64,000 nucleotides of DNA from the NCBI RefSeq assembly GCF_003575965.1, contig NZ_QWJJ01000001.1, positions 1-64,000 on the forward strand. Reading direction: 5' to 3'. Under the pieces are notes generated by a model that did no database searches, was not told where the DNA came from, and saw nothing but the letters and a program-made list of their open reading frames with translations. Positions 18,082 to 26,389 of the stretch are shown here, one piece after another. The position numbers were made by a program, and so were the translations under genes. Every line of letters begins with the position of its first letter. Within the stretch, counting starts at the first letter, position 1. This DNA comes from Pseudooceanicola sediminis. Lineage in GTDB: Bacteria > Pseudomonadota > Alphaproteobacteria > Rhodobacterales > Rhodobacteraceae.

Positions 18082-20384
18082 TCGCGCGGAGGGCCGCTGG
18101 TGCCGTTGGCTGATGTCTGCGCCCGGTCGGATTCGGCGCTGTGCTCGGCTGCGGCGGCGCTGATCTTGTGCTTGTCCTCTTCGCTGAGGGTGTCGCGGCC
18201 GGCCCCTTCGAGGTTGACCTTGACCTCGCGGCGGGCAAATTCGATCCCCGCCTTTTCGAACTCTTCCTTGACGCGGGTGTAGACCTTTTTGCGGATCATG
18301 AACTGCGCGCCGGGCTTGTGCGTGAACTTGCCCCGGATGACGATGCCGTGGTCGTTGTATTCATAGACGCCCTGGCTCTTGAACGGTTCGATGAAGCCGG
18401 GGCCGAGCTCCGGGTCTTCCAGCATCTCCTGGCCGATCCGCTTGAAGATCTTTCGCACCTGTTCGACATCGGTATGGAAGGGCACGGTAAAGCGCAGTTT
18501 CATGATGCCCCAGTCGCGCCCGTAATTGGTGACGGTATTGATTTCGGAGTAGGGCACGATCAGTACCGGCCCCTTGGCATCGCGCAGCCGCAGCGAGCGC
18601 AGCGAGATGCGGTCGACCGTGCCGATGGCGCCGCCCGCGTTGACATATTCGTTCAGCCGGAAGGCATCGTCTACCAGGAAGAACATTCCCGAGATTACAT
18701 CGCTGACCAGTTTCTGCGATCCGAAACCGACGGCGATGCCGACGATCCCGGCACCGGCCAGCAGCGCCGTGACATCGACCCCGAGGTTGGCCAGGATCGT
18801 CAGGATGGTCGCCGAGATCACGAAGAACTGGAGCGCGAAACTGATCGGCGGCAGGATCGTCCCCAGCCGCGTGGTGGCGGTGCCGCCCATGCCTTCGCCA
18901 TCCGGGACCCGGGCTGTATCGGCAGCAGTGGGTTGTTCGCGGGCGAGGCGGATGTTGATCAGCAGCCGCACCATTTCCCACACAAGGTAGCCGCAGACGG
19001 TGATCAGGGCGACCTGCACGACGGCGCTTGCCAGAGGGGCGCCGACACCTGCGGTGGCCATGCCGATGGCGGTGATATGCCAGAGCCGGGCGGTGGCCAG
19101 GATCACGGCCCCGAAGACCAGCACCCGACCGATGCGGACATAGGCGCGACGGCTGGCGCGATAGGCGTGGCGGGCCATGTCGCCTTCGCCTTCCATGTCG
19201 GGCATGAAGTGGCGCACGATGGCATGGATCAGCGTGTCGAGCAGGGGCGCCACGAGCACGATGACCATGCTGACAAAATGCCGCCCCCCCGCCAGCACGC
19301 CGGTAGCGTTCATCACGTTGGCGCCGACGCAGAAGATGTAGGTGGCGACGATCGAGACCACGGCAAGGTAGGGATAGGCGCGGATCGACCAGGCGTCGAA
19401 GGCTGTCAGTTCGGTCCGTCCGCCCTCCATTATCGCGCGCCAGCCGTTGCGGGTGAGGATGAACAGCAACAGCATCCACCCGAAGAAGACGATGTTGAAC
19501 CAGTGCCAGAAGCCGGGCGCGCCGCCGAAGGCCTTGTTGAGGGCGGCCATCGCAAAGGTGAAGCCGAGGCCATAGGCAATGCCGACAAAATTCCAGTAGA
19601 TCACCCGCGCCATGTGATCGGAAAGGCTGAGCAGTCGGGCCTGGCGGTGCGTCGGCGCCAGGAAAAAGCGCAACAGCACGATCGCAAAGCGTGGCATGAA
19701 CACGATCCAGAACACGATAGGCGACACCAGCGGCACGGATTCATCGGGTTTGAACAGGTGCAGCACTGCAAAGGCCGAGACGGTAAAGATCAGCGCACCG
19801 ATAATTTCGTAGAACATCCGCAGGGCGGCCAGGCGAAGATTGTACATCAGGTCCGTGCTGCGCCCCAGCGGCGCCCGTGCCCGGGGTCGGCGGAACAGCA
19901 CCCGATGCGCCAGGGTCTGGGCGGCAAGCCCGACGCCGATGGCAAGCGCCACCGCCAGCAGCATCTTGCGCACGCCGTCCGGCCCGAGACGGGCCGCAAA
20001 ACCATTCAGAACCGCGCTTTCCGCGGCGATAAAGGCATCGGCGTTCGCGAAATTGTGCACCGTGGACTGCCAGATCCTGCGCATGGTTTCGGTCATCAGC
20101 GCACCGACGTTGGCATAGGTCACACCATCGGTGGCGGCGGCGGTGGTCGCCGCAGCATCCAGGCGGTCGAGCAGCAGGGCGCGCACCTGTGCATCTGACA
20201 GCCGGGCCATCAAGGCGTTGATCGCCTGGGGGGTCAGGGGGTCGGGCAGGGCGATGGGGTCGGTCGTCGCAGTCGGTGTGAGTGTCTGCGTCAAGGACGA
20301 TACGGTTTGGGCGGTCACGGGCCCTGCCACCAGCCCGGTCAACAGGACCAGAACAGCGCCAAGACTGAAGATAACAGTGCGCAT
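18072..20384 (-). CDS. Large MscS family mechanosensitive channel
   Basis: The protein is 770 residues, far longer than E. coli MscS. It begins with a signal peptide (MRTVIFSLGAVLVLLTGLVAG...VTAQ), then a periplasmic domain of roughly 140 residues, about eleven membrane helices, and the MscS core. The pore helix and beta domain are seen as GAGIVGIAVGFGSQKLVSDV, FRLNEYVN and VPYSEINTVTNYGRDW. It should open under membrane tension and release solutes in osmotic downshock. The ATG at 20384 has CAGGAG six bases upstream. The C-terminus is charged and probably disordered. Confidence 0.93.
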   Translation of the reverse strand: MRTVIFSLGAVLVLLTGLVAGPVTAQTVSSLTQTLTPTATTDPIALPDPLTPQAINALMARLSDAQVRALLLDRLDAAATTAAATDGVTYANVGALMTETMRRIWQSTVHNFANADAFIAAESAVLNGFAARLGPDGVRKMLLAVALAIGVGLAAQTLAHRVLFRRPRARAPLGRSTDLMYNLRLAALRMFYEIIGALIFTVSAFAVLHLFKPDESVPLVSPIVFWIVFMPRFAIVLLRFFLAPTHRQARLLSLSDHMARVIYWNFVGIAYGLGFTFAMAALNKAFGGAPGFWHWFNIVFFGWMLLLFILTRNGWRAIMEGGRTELTAFDAWSIRAYPYLAVVSIVATYIFCVGANVMNATGVLAGGRHFVSMVIVLVAPLLDTLIHAIVRHFMPDMEGEGDMARHAYRASRRAYVRIGRVLVFGAVILATARLWHITAIGMATAGVGAPLASAVVQVALITVCGYLVWEMVRLLINIRLAREQPTAADTARVPDGEGMGGTATTRLGTILPPISFALQFFVISATILTILANLGVDVTALLAGAGIVGIAVGFGSQKLVSDVISGMFFLVDDAFRLNEYVNAGGAIGTVDRISLRSLRLRDAKGPVLIVPYSEINTVTNYGRDWGIMKLRFTVPFHTDVEQVRKIFKRIGQEMLEDPELGPGFIEPFKSQGVYEYNDHGIVIRGKFTHKPGAQFMIRKKVYTRVKEEFEKAGIEFARREVKVNLEGAGRDTLSEEDKHKISAAAAEHSAESDRAQTSANGTSGPPRDAP

Positions 20385-20733
20385 GTCGACTCCTGCTGCC
20401 AACTGACGTCAGGTTAGCCGCGCCCGATGGCAGTGACAATGCGTGTTTGCCGAGGCTTTGCATCTGCCTGTGGTGATCTTTGCAAATCGGATCGTCGTGT
20501 GCAGACAGGCTGGGCTGAGTTTGTTCGGGGCCCTTCCGCGCCCTGGTCCGCGTCGTGATGTCGGTACGGCTTTGCAATGCGCCCGGGCGCGGATCTGCAA
20601 GGTCGTGGGTGTAGAGCGGGGGTCGCGGTGCGTGTGTATCCTCGGCGCGATCGGATGTGCCGGACCGAGCGAGGCATGCGATGGTTCGTTCCACCGCGCC
20701 GGACTTTCGAAGACTGCCTCGATGTCGCAAAAG
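20385..20733. other. Intergenic region between the MscS gene and the tRNA-Asn terminator
   Basis: About 350 bases with no convincing gene. It should contain the minus-strand MscS promoter. One TTTGCAAA palindrome is at 20479-20486. The open frames here have no recognisable protein features. Confidence 0.5.
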
Positions 20734-20767
20734 AAAAAAGGCGACCCGGAAAGGGTCGCCTTTTTTT
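20734..20767 (-). terminator. Intrinsic terminator of tRNA-Asn
   Basis: GGCGACCC, loop GGAAA and GGGTCGCC form a perfect 8-bp stem flanked by six A and seven T. On the minus strand it reads stem-loop followed by six T, placed just downstream of the tRNA. Confidence 0.9.
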
Positions 20768-20769
20768 AA

Positions 20770-20790
20770 ATTTAAACCAAAGGTTTAAAT
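20770..20790 (-). other. AT-rich hairpin abutting the tRNA-Asn 3' end
   Basis: ATTTAAACC, AAA and GGTTTAAAT form a perfect 9-bp inverted repeat whose last base is the terminal A of the encoded CCA. It lies between the tRNA and its GC-rich terminator, so the primary transcript would end in two consecutive hairpins. A role in 3' processing is possible but not shown. Confidence 0.6.
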
Positions 20791-20864
20791 GGCTCCGGCG
20801 GTAGGGATCGAACCTACGACCAATTGATTAACAGTCAACTGCTCTACCGCTGAGCTACGCCGGA
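20790..20864 (-). tRNA. tRNA-Asn (GUU)
   Basis: A complete cloverleaf is readable on the minus strand: acceptor TCCGGCG/CGCCGGA, D-arm GCTCAGCGGTAGAGC, anticodon loop CTGTTAA with anticodon GTT, T-arm GTAGGTTCGATCCCTAC, discriminator G and encoded CCA. Confidence 0.97.
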
Positions 20865-20976
20865 ACATGGCGGCGATATAGCAATGGGATTCTGTGTGAG
20901 CAAGAGGCATTTCGACATATGCAGGAATTTTTTCCTGAGCTCTGATCGGGCGCGCAATCCCGAGGGGCGGTTGACG

Positions 20977-21903
20977 CTAGAGGCGCTTGAAGAGGGCCTC
21001 TGCGTGAAGATCGCCGACGGGACGAGCCAGGTTTCTGCCGGTCAGGTCAATGAGATGGGCGAGGACGTTGCGCGTGGCCGCGGGCATGAGGTGGGGCGGC
21101 GTATCCTGATAGACCATTGCGGCCAGTTGGGACGGTGTCGCGTGCTTGCCGGTAAGAGCATCGAGCAACGCAGCCTCGCGTGATTTGCGGTGCGCAATCA
21201 ACCAGGTCAGCCGTTCAGCGGGGTCCTCAACCGCCGGGCCATGGCCCGGCAGGAAGCGCGCCGCCCGCAGGGTTTGGAGCCTGACGCAAGATGCCATGAA
21301 ATCGGTCAGGTCACCATCGGGCGGCGAGACGAGTGACGTCGCCCACCCCATGACCAGATCGCCGGTAAAGATCGTGTCATTCATTGCAAAGGACAGGTGA
21401 TTGCCAAAATGCCCCGGCGTCCAGAGCGCCCGAAGCGACCAGCCGTCTCCGGTGACCCTTGTGCCGTCGGGGAGGGAAATGTCGGGGACGAAAGCATGAT
21501 CTGTCCCCTCGCCACCGCCCAGGTGTGACGTCGCTGCCAGGTGCTGCATGACGCTCGACCGGCCGGCGAGCGCATCGCCATAGGCAAGCACGGACGCGCC
21601 TGTTCTTGCCGCCAGGGTCCGCGCCAGCGGCGCGTGATCAAGGTGCGCGTGGGTGACCAGGATATGCGTGATCGACTGACCCGGCAAAACCGAACGCAAG
21701 ATCGCGTCCAGATGAGCCTCGTCGTTCGGCCCGGGATCGATCACCGCCAGGCCGCGCTGACCGACCAAGTAGGTGTTCGTCCCCGGTCCGGTAAAGGCCG
21801 AGGGATTGGGCGCCAGAAGGCGGCGGACATCGGGGGCCACTTCTACAGCCTCTCCGGCAGCGCCGAGACCCATGCGCGCGGATAATGTATCGTCTGGCTG
21901 CAT
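20977..21903 (-). CDS. MBL fold metallo-hydrolase
   Basis: The 308-residue protein has the metallo-beta-lactamase core. The N-terminal strand motif is NPSAFTGPGTNTYLVG, the metal motif is THAHLDHA (residues 84-91), then TPGHFGNHLSF, FTGDLVMGW and FLPGHG supply the remaining ligands. A C-terminal winged-helix-like extension (HRKSREAALLDAL to the end) matches the LACTB2/glyoxalase II-like subgroup, some of which act on RNA and others on thioesters. The substrate is not assignable. It is divergent from the histidine kinase gene with only 39 bases between start codons. Confidence 0.88.
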   Translation of the reverse strand: MQPDDTLSARMGLGAAGEAVEVAPDVRRLLAPNPSAFTGPGTNTYLVGQRGLAVIDPGPNDEAHLDAILRSVLPGQSITHILVTHAHLDHAPLARTLAARTGASVLAYGDALAGRSSVMQHLAATSHLGGGEGTDHAFVPDISLPDGTRVTGDGWSLRALWTPGHFGNHLSFAMNDTIFTGDLVMGWATSLVSPPDGDLTDFMASCVRLQTLRAARFLPGHGPAVEDPAERLTWLIAHRKSREAALLDALTGKHATPSQLAAMVYQDTPPHLMPAATRNVLAHLIDLTGRNLARPVGDLHAEALFKRL

Positions 21904-21942
21904 GGCGCTTTTCTCCCGTCACTTACGGGATTAGGTTAGCGC

Positions 21943-23238
21943 ATGTTGTTCAGTTGGCTCAAACATTATGTCCCGCGCGGGATCTATGGTCGTGCAGCGC
22001 TCATCCTGGTGCTGCCGGTCGTGACGTTGCAGCTCGTCGTGTCCGTCGTTTTCATTCAGCGACACTTCGAAGGGGTCACCGTCCAGATGACGGACAGTAT
22101 CAGCCGGGATCTGCGCCTGATCCTAAGCGACCCAGAGGGCGGCGGGCGTCCCGAACTGGCGGGTATCCTGGGGATCAGGGTCGACACGATTGCCCCGGAC
22201 GCGGTGCCGCAAGACGACGGAGCACGCTGGTTCGACGTGTCCGGCCGGGTTGTCATCCGGACCCTGCATAAGGTCGTGCCGGAGGTCGACGCCGTCGTCC
22301 TGCCTGATGATCACGTGGTGCATGCCTATGTCATGCGGGGCTCTCAGGCGCTTCGCCTCAGTTTTCGTCGCGCGCGGGTGTCGGCGTCGAATCCGCACCA
22401 GCTGTTGGTCAACATGGTTGTTTTCGGGGTGCTGATGACCCTGATTTCATTCATCTATCTCCGAAACCAGCTGCGGCCCATCACACGCCTGGCAAAGGCG
22501 GCCGAGGCGTTTGGAAAGGGGCGGCACATCCCCTATCGACCAAGTGGGGCCGTCGAGGTCCGCGCCGCGGGCAATGCGTTCCTTGACATGCGCAGCCGGA
22601 TAGAACGCCAGATCGAGCAGCGCACCCTGATGTTGTCCGGGGTCAGCCACGATTTGCGCACGCCACTGACGCGCATGCGCCTGGCGCTGTCGATGCTAGA
22701 GGACGAAGACCGCATCGGACTTGAGCGTGATGTCGATGACATGCAGCGCATGCTCGACGAATTCCTGTCGTTTGCACGTGGTACCGCCGAAGAGGTGGTG
22801 CAGAACGTGAACCCCATCGAACTGGTCCGCTCGATTGTCAGTGATGCGCAGAGGGGGGGGCAGAATGTGACGCTGGTCCATGCCGTGGGCGAGGGGGAGA
22901 TGCCTTTGCGCCCCCATGCGGTACGCCGGGCCGTCGACAATTTGATCGGAAATGCGGTGCGCTATGGGACGCGGGCGGAGGTTGCCATTGATCTGTCGCA
23001 GCGCAGTCTGCGCATCCGTGTCGAAGACGATGGCCCGGGCATACCGGCTGCCAAGCGCGAGGAAGCCGCCCGCCCGTTCACCCGCCTGGAGCCTGCGCGA
23101 AATCAGAACAACGGCTCCGGCGTGGGTCTGGGCCTGTCGATCGCAACCGACATAGCCCGCGCGCACGGCGGTGTCCTGCGCCTGAGTGAAAGCGAGAGTC
23201 TGGGCGGCCTTCGCGCAGATATCGTGATTGCCCGCTAG
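21943..23238 (+). CDS. EnvZ-like sensor histidine kinase
   Basis: The 431-residue kinase has a first membrane helix at about 17-38, a periplasmic sensor of about 115 residues, a second helix at about 154-172, then a HAMP domain (LRPITRLAKAAEAFGKG). The HisKA box is SGVSHDLRTPLTRMRLAL with phosphoacceptor His236. ATPase boxes are DNLIGNAVRYG, EDDGPGIP and GSGVGLGLSIA. This is the OmpR-partner (EnvZ) class. No response regulator gene is adjacent, so its partner must lie elsewhere. The short shared upstream region with the MBL gene is only 39 bases. Confidence 0.92.
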   Translation: MLFSWLKHYVPRGIYGRAALILVLPVVTLQLVVSVVFIQRHFEGVTVQMTDSISRDLRLILSDPEGGGRPELAGILGIRVDTIAPDAVPQDDGARWFDVSGRVVIRTLHKVVPEVDAVVLPDDHVVHAYVMRGSQALRLSFRRARVSASNPHQLLVNMVVFGVLMTLISFIYLRNQLRPITRLAKAAEAFGKGRHIPYRPSGAVEVRAAGNAFLDMRSRIERQIEQRTLMLSGVSHDLRTPLTRMRLALSMLEDEDRIGLERDVDDMQRMLDEFLSFARGTAEEVVQNVNPIELVRSIVSDAQRGGQNVTLVHAVGEGEMPLRPHAVRRAVDNLIGNAVRYGTRAEVAIDLSQRSLRIRVEDDGPGIPAAKREEAARPFTRLEPARNQNNGSGVGLGLSIATDIARAHGGVLRLSESESLGGLRADIVIAR

Positions 23239-23378
23239 GGTCAGGACCCTAAAAGGTTGGTCTGGGCGCGATGCTCGTCTTGAAGTCGAAAATTGAGGTC
23301 AGTAAGAACCGGTTTTGCGAGAAGGGCCAAGCATTGGTTGGTCACCGATATTCCACTACCTCTAAATAGGATAAAATT

Positions 23379-23636
23379 TTGAAGCGCATTGATCGTTATA
23401 TATTCGTCATCGTCGCCGCGCTTACCGTTGCGATGTTTGCGGCAGCGATGTCTGATGCAATTTCTCGCATGGGAAGGAGCTTTCCACGAGCGTCAGATGC
23501 CCCCAGCTCGCCGGAAAGATATGAGTTGATCCGAGAAGTGAATAACGGATGGCTACTGTTGGACAAAGAAGACGGGCGGATTTGTCTGGTAGCGGCTCAA
23601 GGTGATTTCGGGAGTTGGTGCAAGGCGGTCAAATAG
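23379..23636 (+). CDS. Small hypothetical membrane-anchored protein
   Basis: The 85-residue frame starts at TTG, with AGGA seven bases upstream. It has an N-terminal hydrophobic segment (YIFVIVAALTVAMFAAAM), probably an uncleaved anchor or signal, and a short soluble domain (RYELIREVNNGWLLLDKEDGRICLV) with two Cys. No family is recognised. It lies in a patch that is clearly more AT-rich than the rest of the window, between the kinase gene and a tRNA, which suggests transferred DNA. Confidence 0.6.
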   Translation: MKRIDRYIFVIVAALTVAMFAAAMSDAISRMGRSFPRASDAPSSPERYELIREVNNGWLLLDKEDGRICLVAAQGDFGSWCKAVK

Positions 23637-23932
23637 CGCCTCGCCAAACGATCACGAAGTATCTGCTGTAGTCGGAAGTCTCGGTCGAGCGTCGAGGTGC
23701 CGTCGCGGCGGAAAGCGTGCTCAAACCCTCTGTCCTTCGCTCGACGAAGGCATTCTCTTTCGCCTCCTTCGGGTGCGTGACTGTTCCGCCCGTCCAGTTG
23801 GATGGTTGTTGCAGTTGTATCCAGCCCTTTGAGCGTGGTGCACTTGATGCCTAAGTCACTGAAAAGTGGTGAGCCATTTTCAAGCCGCGTGGTACACACG
23901 AGCATTGAAAACACTGCTGAAAATGTGATTTT
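23637..23932. other. Gene-poor AT-richer stretch next to a tRNA 3' end
   Basis: About 300 bases with no supported gene. A minus-strand frame encodes a segment ECLRRAKDRGFEHAFRRDG that could be a relic of a coding gene, but it runs into the tRNA and lacks a start context. Lower GC and placement at the tRNA 3' end fit a decayed island remnant. Confidence 0.45.
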
Positions 23933-24008
23933 TGGTAGGCCCGGCAGGATTTGAACCCGCAACCAAAGCGTTATGAGCGCTCTGCTCTAACCGTTGAGCT
24001 ACAGGCCC
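23933..24008 (-). tRNA. tRNA with CAU anticodon, probably tRNA-Ile2
   Basis: The minus strand folds as a tRNA: acceptor GGGCCTG/CGGGCCT (G-U closing pair), D-arm GCTCAACGGTTAGAGC, anticodon loop CTCATAA (CAT), T-arm GCGGGTTCAAATCCTGC, discriminator A, encoded CCA. By anticodon it could be methionine. The C4-G69 and C5-G68 pairs and the likeness of the GGTTAGAGCAG...CTCATAA block to E. coli ileX favour the minor isoleucine tRNA, whose C34 is modified to lysidine by TilS. Confidence 0.9.
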
Positions 24009-24110
24009 TACCTTGGCGCAGAGTGGTAGTTTGAGCGCGCCGGACCGTCAAGGGCGTGTTGGCGAGATGGAAACACCTCTTTCGCAGGATCCGGGGAAAC
24101 GCGCCCGTAT

Positions 24111-24126
24111 TGGCACGATTCTTGCA
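24111..24126 (+). promoter_or_regulatory. Sigma-54 (-24/-12) promoter motif upstream of purM
   Basis: TGGCAC, GATTC and TTGCA match the RpoN consensus TGGCAC-N5-TTGCA at every fixed position, with the GG and GC doublets exactly 10 bases apart. It points toward purM and would start transcription near 24137, giving a leader of roughly 100 bases. Sigma-54 control of purM is not the usual arrangement. Confidence 0.6.
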
Positions 24127-24240
24127 GCCGCAAGGCGTCTGGCGGCTTTGTGATTGCGCCAATGGGGCAGATCGGCTACCGGGTGCCGCAACGTTCCCTG
24201 TGAATTTCCGGGGAAATGGCGGCGTGAAAAGGAGCCAGCA

Positions 24241-25284
24241 ATGACCGAGGGCAAAAACGGTATTACCTACGCGGATGCGGGTGTGGATATCCATGCCGGA
24301 AATGCCCTGGTCGAGCGGATCAAACCTGCGGCAAAACGGACGAACCGGCCTGGCACGATGTCGGGGCTTGGCGGTTTCGGTGCTCTTTTTGACCTCAAAG
24401 GGGCAGGATACGACGATCCGATCCTGGTCGCGGCGACGGATGGCGTCGGAACCAAGTTGCGGATCGCGATTGATACCGGTCACGTCGATACAATTGGCAT
24501 CGACCTGGTGGCGATGTGTGTGAACGATCTGGTCTGCCAGGGCGCCGAGCCGTTGTTTTTCCTAGATTACTTTGCCACCGGCAAGCTTGAGCTGGAAAGC
24601 GCGACGGCTATCATCGAAGGTATCGCCAAGGGATGCGAGCTGTCGGGCTGCGCGCTGATCGGTGGCGAAACGGCGGAAATGCCGGGGATGTATGCCAAGG
24701 ATGACTTCGATCTGGCCGGTTTTGCAGTCGGCGCGATGGAGCGTGGCACGGATCTGCCCAAAGACGTTGCGCCGGGTGATGTCCTGCTGGGGCTTGCGTC
24801 GGATGGAGTGCATTCCAATGGCTATTCGTTGGTGCGCAAGCTGGTCGATGTTTCGGGCCTGGGCTGGGATGCACCATGCCCCTTTGGCGCAGGCACCTTG
24901 GGCGAGGCGCTGTTGACCCCGACGCGCCTCTACGTGAAATCCTGCCTTGAGGCTGTTCGGACGGGCGGCGTTCATGCGCTGGCGCATATTACCGGTGGCG
25001 GGCTGACCGAAAACCTGCCGCGCGTGCTGTCGGGCCACGGTGCTGTCATCAACCTCGACGCGTGGGAAAAGCCGGCCGTTTTCCAGTGGCTTCAAGGTGT
25101 CGGCGGTACGTCCACCGAAAACATTCTCGAGACGTTCAACTACGGCATCGGCATGGTCCTGGTCGTGGCACCTGAGCGTGCAGAGGCGCTGAGCACATTG
25201 CTGGCAAACGCGGGCGAGACGGTGTTTCAATTGGGTCACGTCCAGGACGCTTCAGGTGTGCGATATACTGGTGCAGGCCAATAA
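24241..25284 (+). CDS. purM: Phosphoribosylformylglycinamidine cyclo-ligase (AIR synthetase)
   Basis: PurM closes the imidazole ring of aminoimidazole ribotide in purine biosynthesis, using ATP. The 347-residue protein starts [17 protein letters not shown] behind AAAGGAG. Typical blocks are [65 protein letters not shown], and [15 protein letters not shown]. It is followed after 25 bases by purN, the gene for an earlier step in the pathway, in the common purMN order. Confidence 0.97.
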   Translation: MTEGKNGITYADAGVDIHAGNALVERIKPAAKRTNRPGTMSGLGGFGALFDLKGAGYDDPILVAATDGVGTKLRIAIDTGHVDTIGIDLVAMCVNDLVCQGAEPLFFLDYFATGKLELESATAIIEGIAKGCELSGCALIGGETAEMPGMYAKDDFDLAGFAVGAMERGTDLPKDVAPGDVLLGLASDGVHSNGYSLVRKLVDVSGLGWDAPCPFGAGTLGEALLTPTRLYVKSCLEAVRTGGVHALAHITGGGLTENLPRVLSGHGAVINLDAWEKPAVFQWLQGVGGTSTENILETFNYGIGMVLVVAPERAEALSTLLANAGETVFQLGHVQDASGVRYTGAGQ

Positions 25285-25309
25285 TGCGGGCACGGGTGGG
25301 GCCGGTGAA

Positions 25310-25900
25310 TTGACCAAGCGCGTTGCGATCTTGCTGTCGGGTGGGGGGTCCAACATGGTGCGCCTGGTCGAAAGCATGGGGCAGGGGCATCCTGCCCGCC
25401 CTGTGCTGGTGATGTCGAATGATCCCAACGCCGGTGGCCTGGCCAGGGCAAGGGAGATGGGGGTGCCTGTCGCCTCGGTCGACCACAAGCCCTTCAGCAA
25501 GGACCGTGCCGCATTCGAGGCGGTCCTGATCGAGCATCTGGAGGCCGCGCAACCCGACATTCTTTGCCTGGCCGGCTTCATGCGCATTCTTACCGGCGAT
25601 TTCATCCGTCATTTCGAAGGCCGGATGCTGAATATTCACCCATCCCTGCTGCCGAAATACAAAGGGCTGCATACCCACGAACGTGCGATCGCCGCGGGCG
25701 ACAAGGAGGCCGGTTGTTCGGTGCATGAAGTGACGGCAGAGCTGGATGGTGGTCCGATTCTGGGGCAGGCGCGCGTGCCGGTGCTGGAGGAGGACACAGC
25801 CGAAACGCTGGCCGCACGGGTGCTGAAGCAAGAGCATCGCCTGTATCCCGAAGCGCTGCGCCGCTTCGCCGCCGGGGACCGCAGCCGCTTTGAACTGTAA
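25310..25900 (+). CDS. purN: Phosphoribosylglycinamide formyltransferase
   Basis: PurN transfers a formyl group from 10-formyl-tetrahydrofolate to GAR. The 196-residue form begins at TTG 25310, giving the family-like N-terminus TKRVAILLSGGGSNM. A GTG at 25256 would overlap purM and add an atypical 18-residue lead. Catalytic blocks are MRILTGDFIRHFEGRMLNIHPSLLP (the Asn and His of the active site), then GCSVHEVTAELDGGPIL with the catalytic Asp. It ends just before the convergent HxlR gene. Confidence 0.95.
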   Translation: MTKRVAILLSGGGSNMVRLVESMGQGHPARPVLVMSNDPNAGGLARAREMGVPVASVDHKPFSKDRAAFEAVLIEHLEAAQPDILCLAGFMRILTGDFIRHFEGRMLNIHPSLLPKYKGLHTHERAIAAGDKEAGCSVHEVTAELDGGPILGQARVPVLEEDTAETLAARVLKQEHRLYPEALRRFAAGDRSRFEL

Positions 25901-26290
25901 TCAGGCCACGCGCGCATCATAGGTGGCGCGCGCGGACAACACATCACCGAGATGGTGTTTCGTCCAGCCGTACAGGGCACGAAACGGTGGCAGCAATGTG
26001 CCGCCAAGGTCGCTGAGTTGGTACTGTACCGCCACAGGTGATGTGTCGATCACCTCGCGTATCACCAGGCCATTCCGCTCAAGCTTGCGCAGGGTCTGCG
26101 TCAGGGATTTCTGCGAAATCCCCTCCAGCTGTCGCTTTATCTCGTTAAATCGGGTCGGGCCGGTATCCAGCACCGTCAGGATCATCATCGACCATTTGTC
26201 GGCGATCTGGTCGAACAATTCGCGGTTCGGGCAGTCGACGGAAAAGGCGGCAACGTCACAGCGGACGCCCTGATAGCTTAGATCTTCCAT
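25901..26290 (-). CDS. HxlR family winged-helix regulator
   Basis: The 129-residue protein starts at ATG 26290 with GAGG seven bases upstream. It has the HxlR layout: an N-terminal Cys in VDCPNRELFDQIADKWSMMIL, then RFNEIKRQLEGISQKSLTQTLRKLERNGLV (the DNA-binding helix) and the wing QYQLSDLGGTLLPPF. Such regulators often sense aldehydes, quinones or other electrophiles through the conserved Cys. It is divergent from an Old Yellow Enzyme gene, the expected target, and shares a palindrome with it. Confidence 0.93.
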   Translation of the reverse strand: MEDLSYQGVRCDVAAFSVDCPNRELFDQIADKWSMMILTVLDTGPTRFNEIKRQLEGISQKSLTQTLRKLERNGLVIREVIDTSPVAVQYQLSDLGGTLLPPFRALYGWTKHHLGDVLSARATYDARVA

Positions 26291-26293
26291 GAG

Positions 26294-26309
26294 GTTACCT
26301 CGAGGTGAC
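26294..26309. promoter_or_regulatory. Candidate HxlR operator palindrome
   Basis: GTTACCTCGAGGTGAC contains the perfect 10-bp palindrome ACCTCGAGGT, flanked by GT and AC with a single mismatched pair. It lies immediately before the HxlR start codon and includes that gene's Shine-Dalgarno sequence, so bound protein could autorepress. Confidence 0.5.
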
Positions 26310-26331
26310 GTGGTGTACTTCAGGTGCGTGA

Positions 26332-26359
26332 TTGACACTAGGTTTCCCGAATATACTTA
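26332..26359 (+). promoter_or_regulatory. Candidate housekeeping promoter for the Old Yellow Enzyme gene
   Basis: TTGACA at 26332-26337 is a perfect -35 hexamer. TACTTA at 26354-26359 is a weak -10 at 16-base spacing; TATACT at 26352 is a better hexamer but only 14 bases away. The start codon is at 26390. Confidence 0.4.
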
Positions 26360-26389
26360 GGCCGGGACGAGATTGAAAGGATACTTCTC

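Noticed and set aside
18141-20198. Long plus-strand frame opposite the MscS gene
   Set aside because: Composition is typical of GC-rich shadow frames and the minus strand has the clear MscS domain and ribosome site.
20443-20769. 108-codon frame running into the tRNA-Asn terminator
   Set aside because: It reads through the terminator hairpin and has no recognisable features.
23597-23962. Minus-strand frame suggesting a transposase relic
   Set aside because: The similarity is only an impression, no inverted repeats or target duplication are visible, and the frame overlaps the tRNA; kept only as a note in the intergenic entry.
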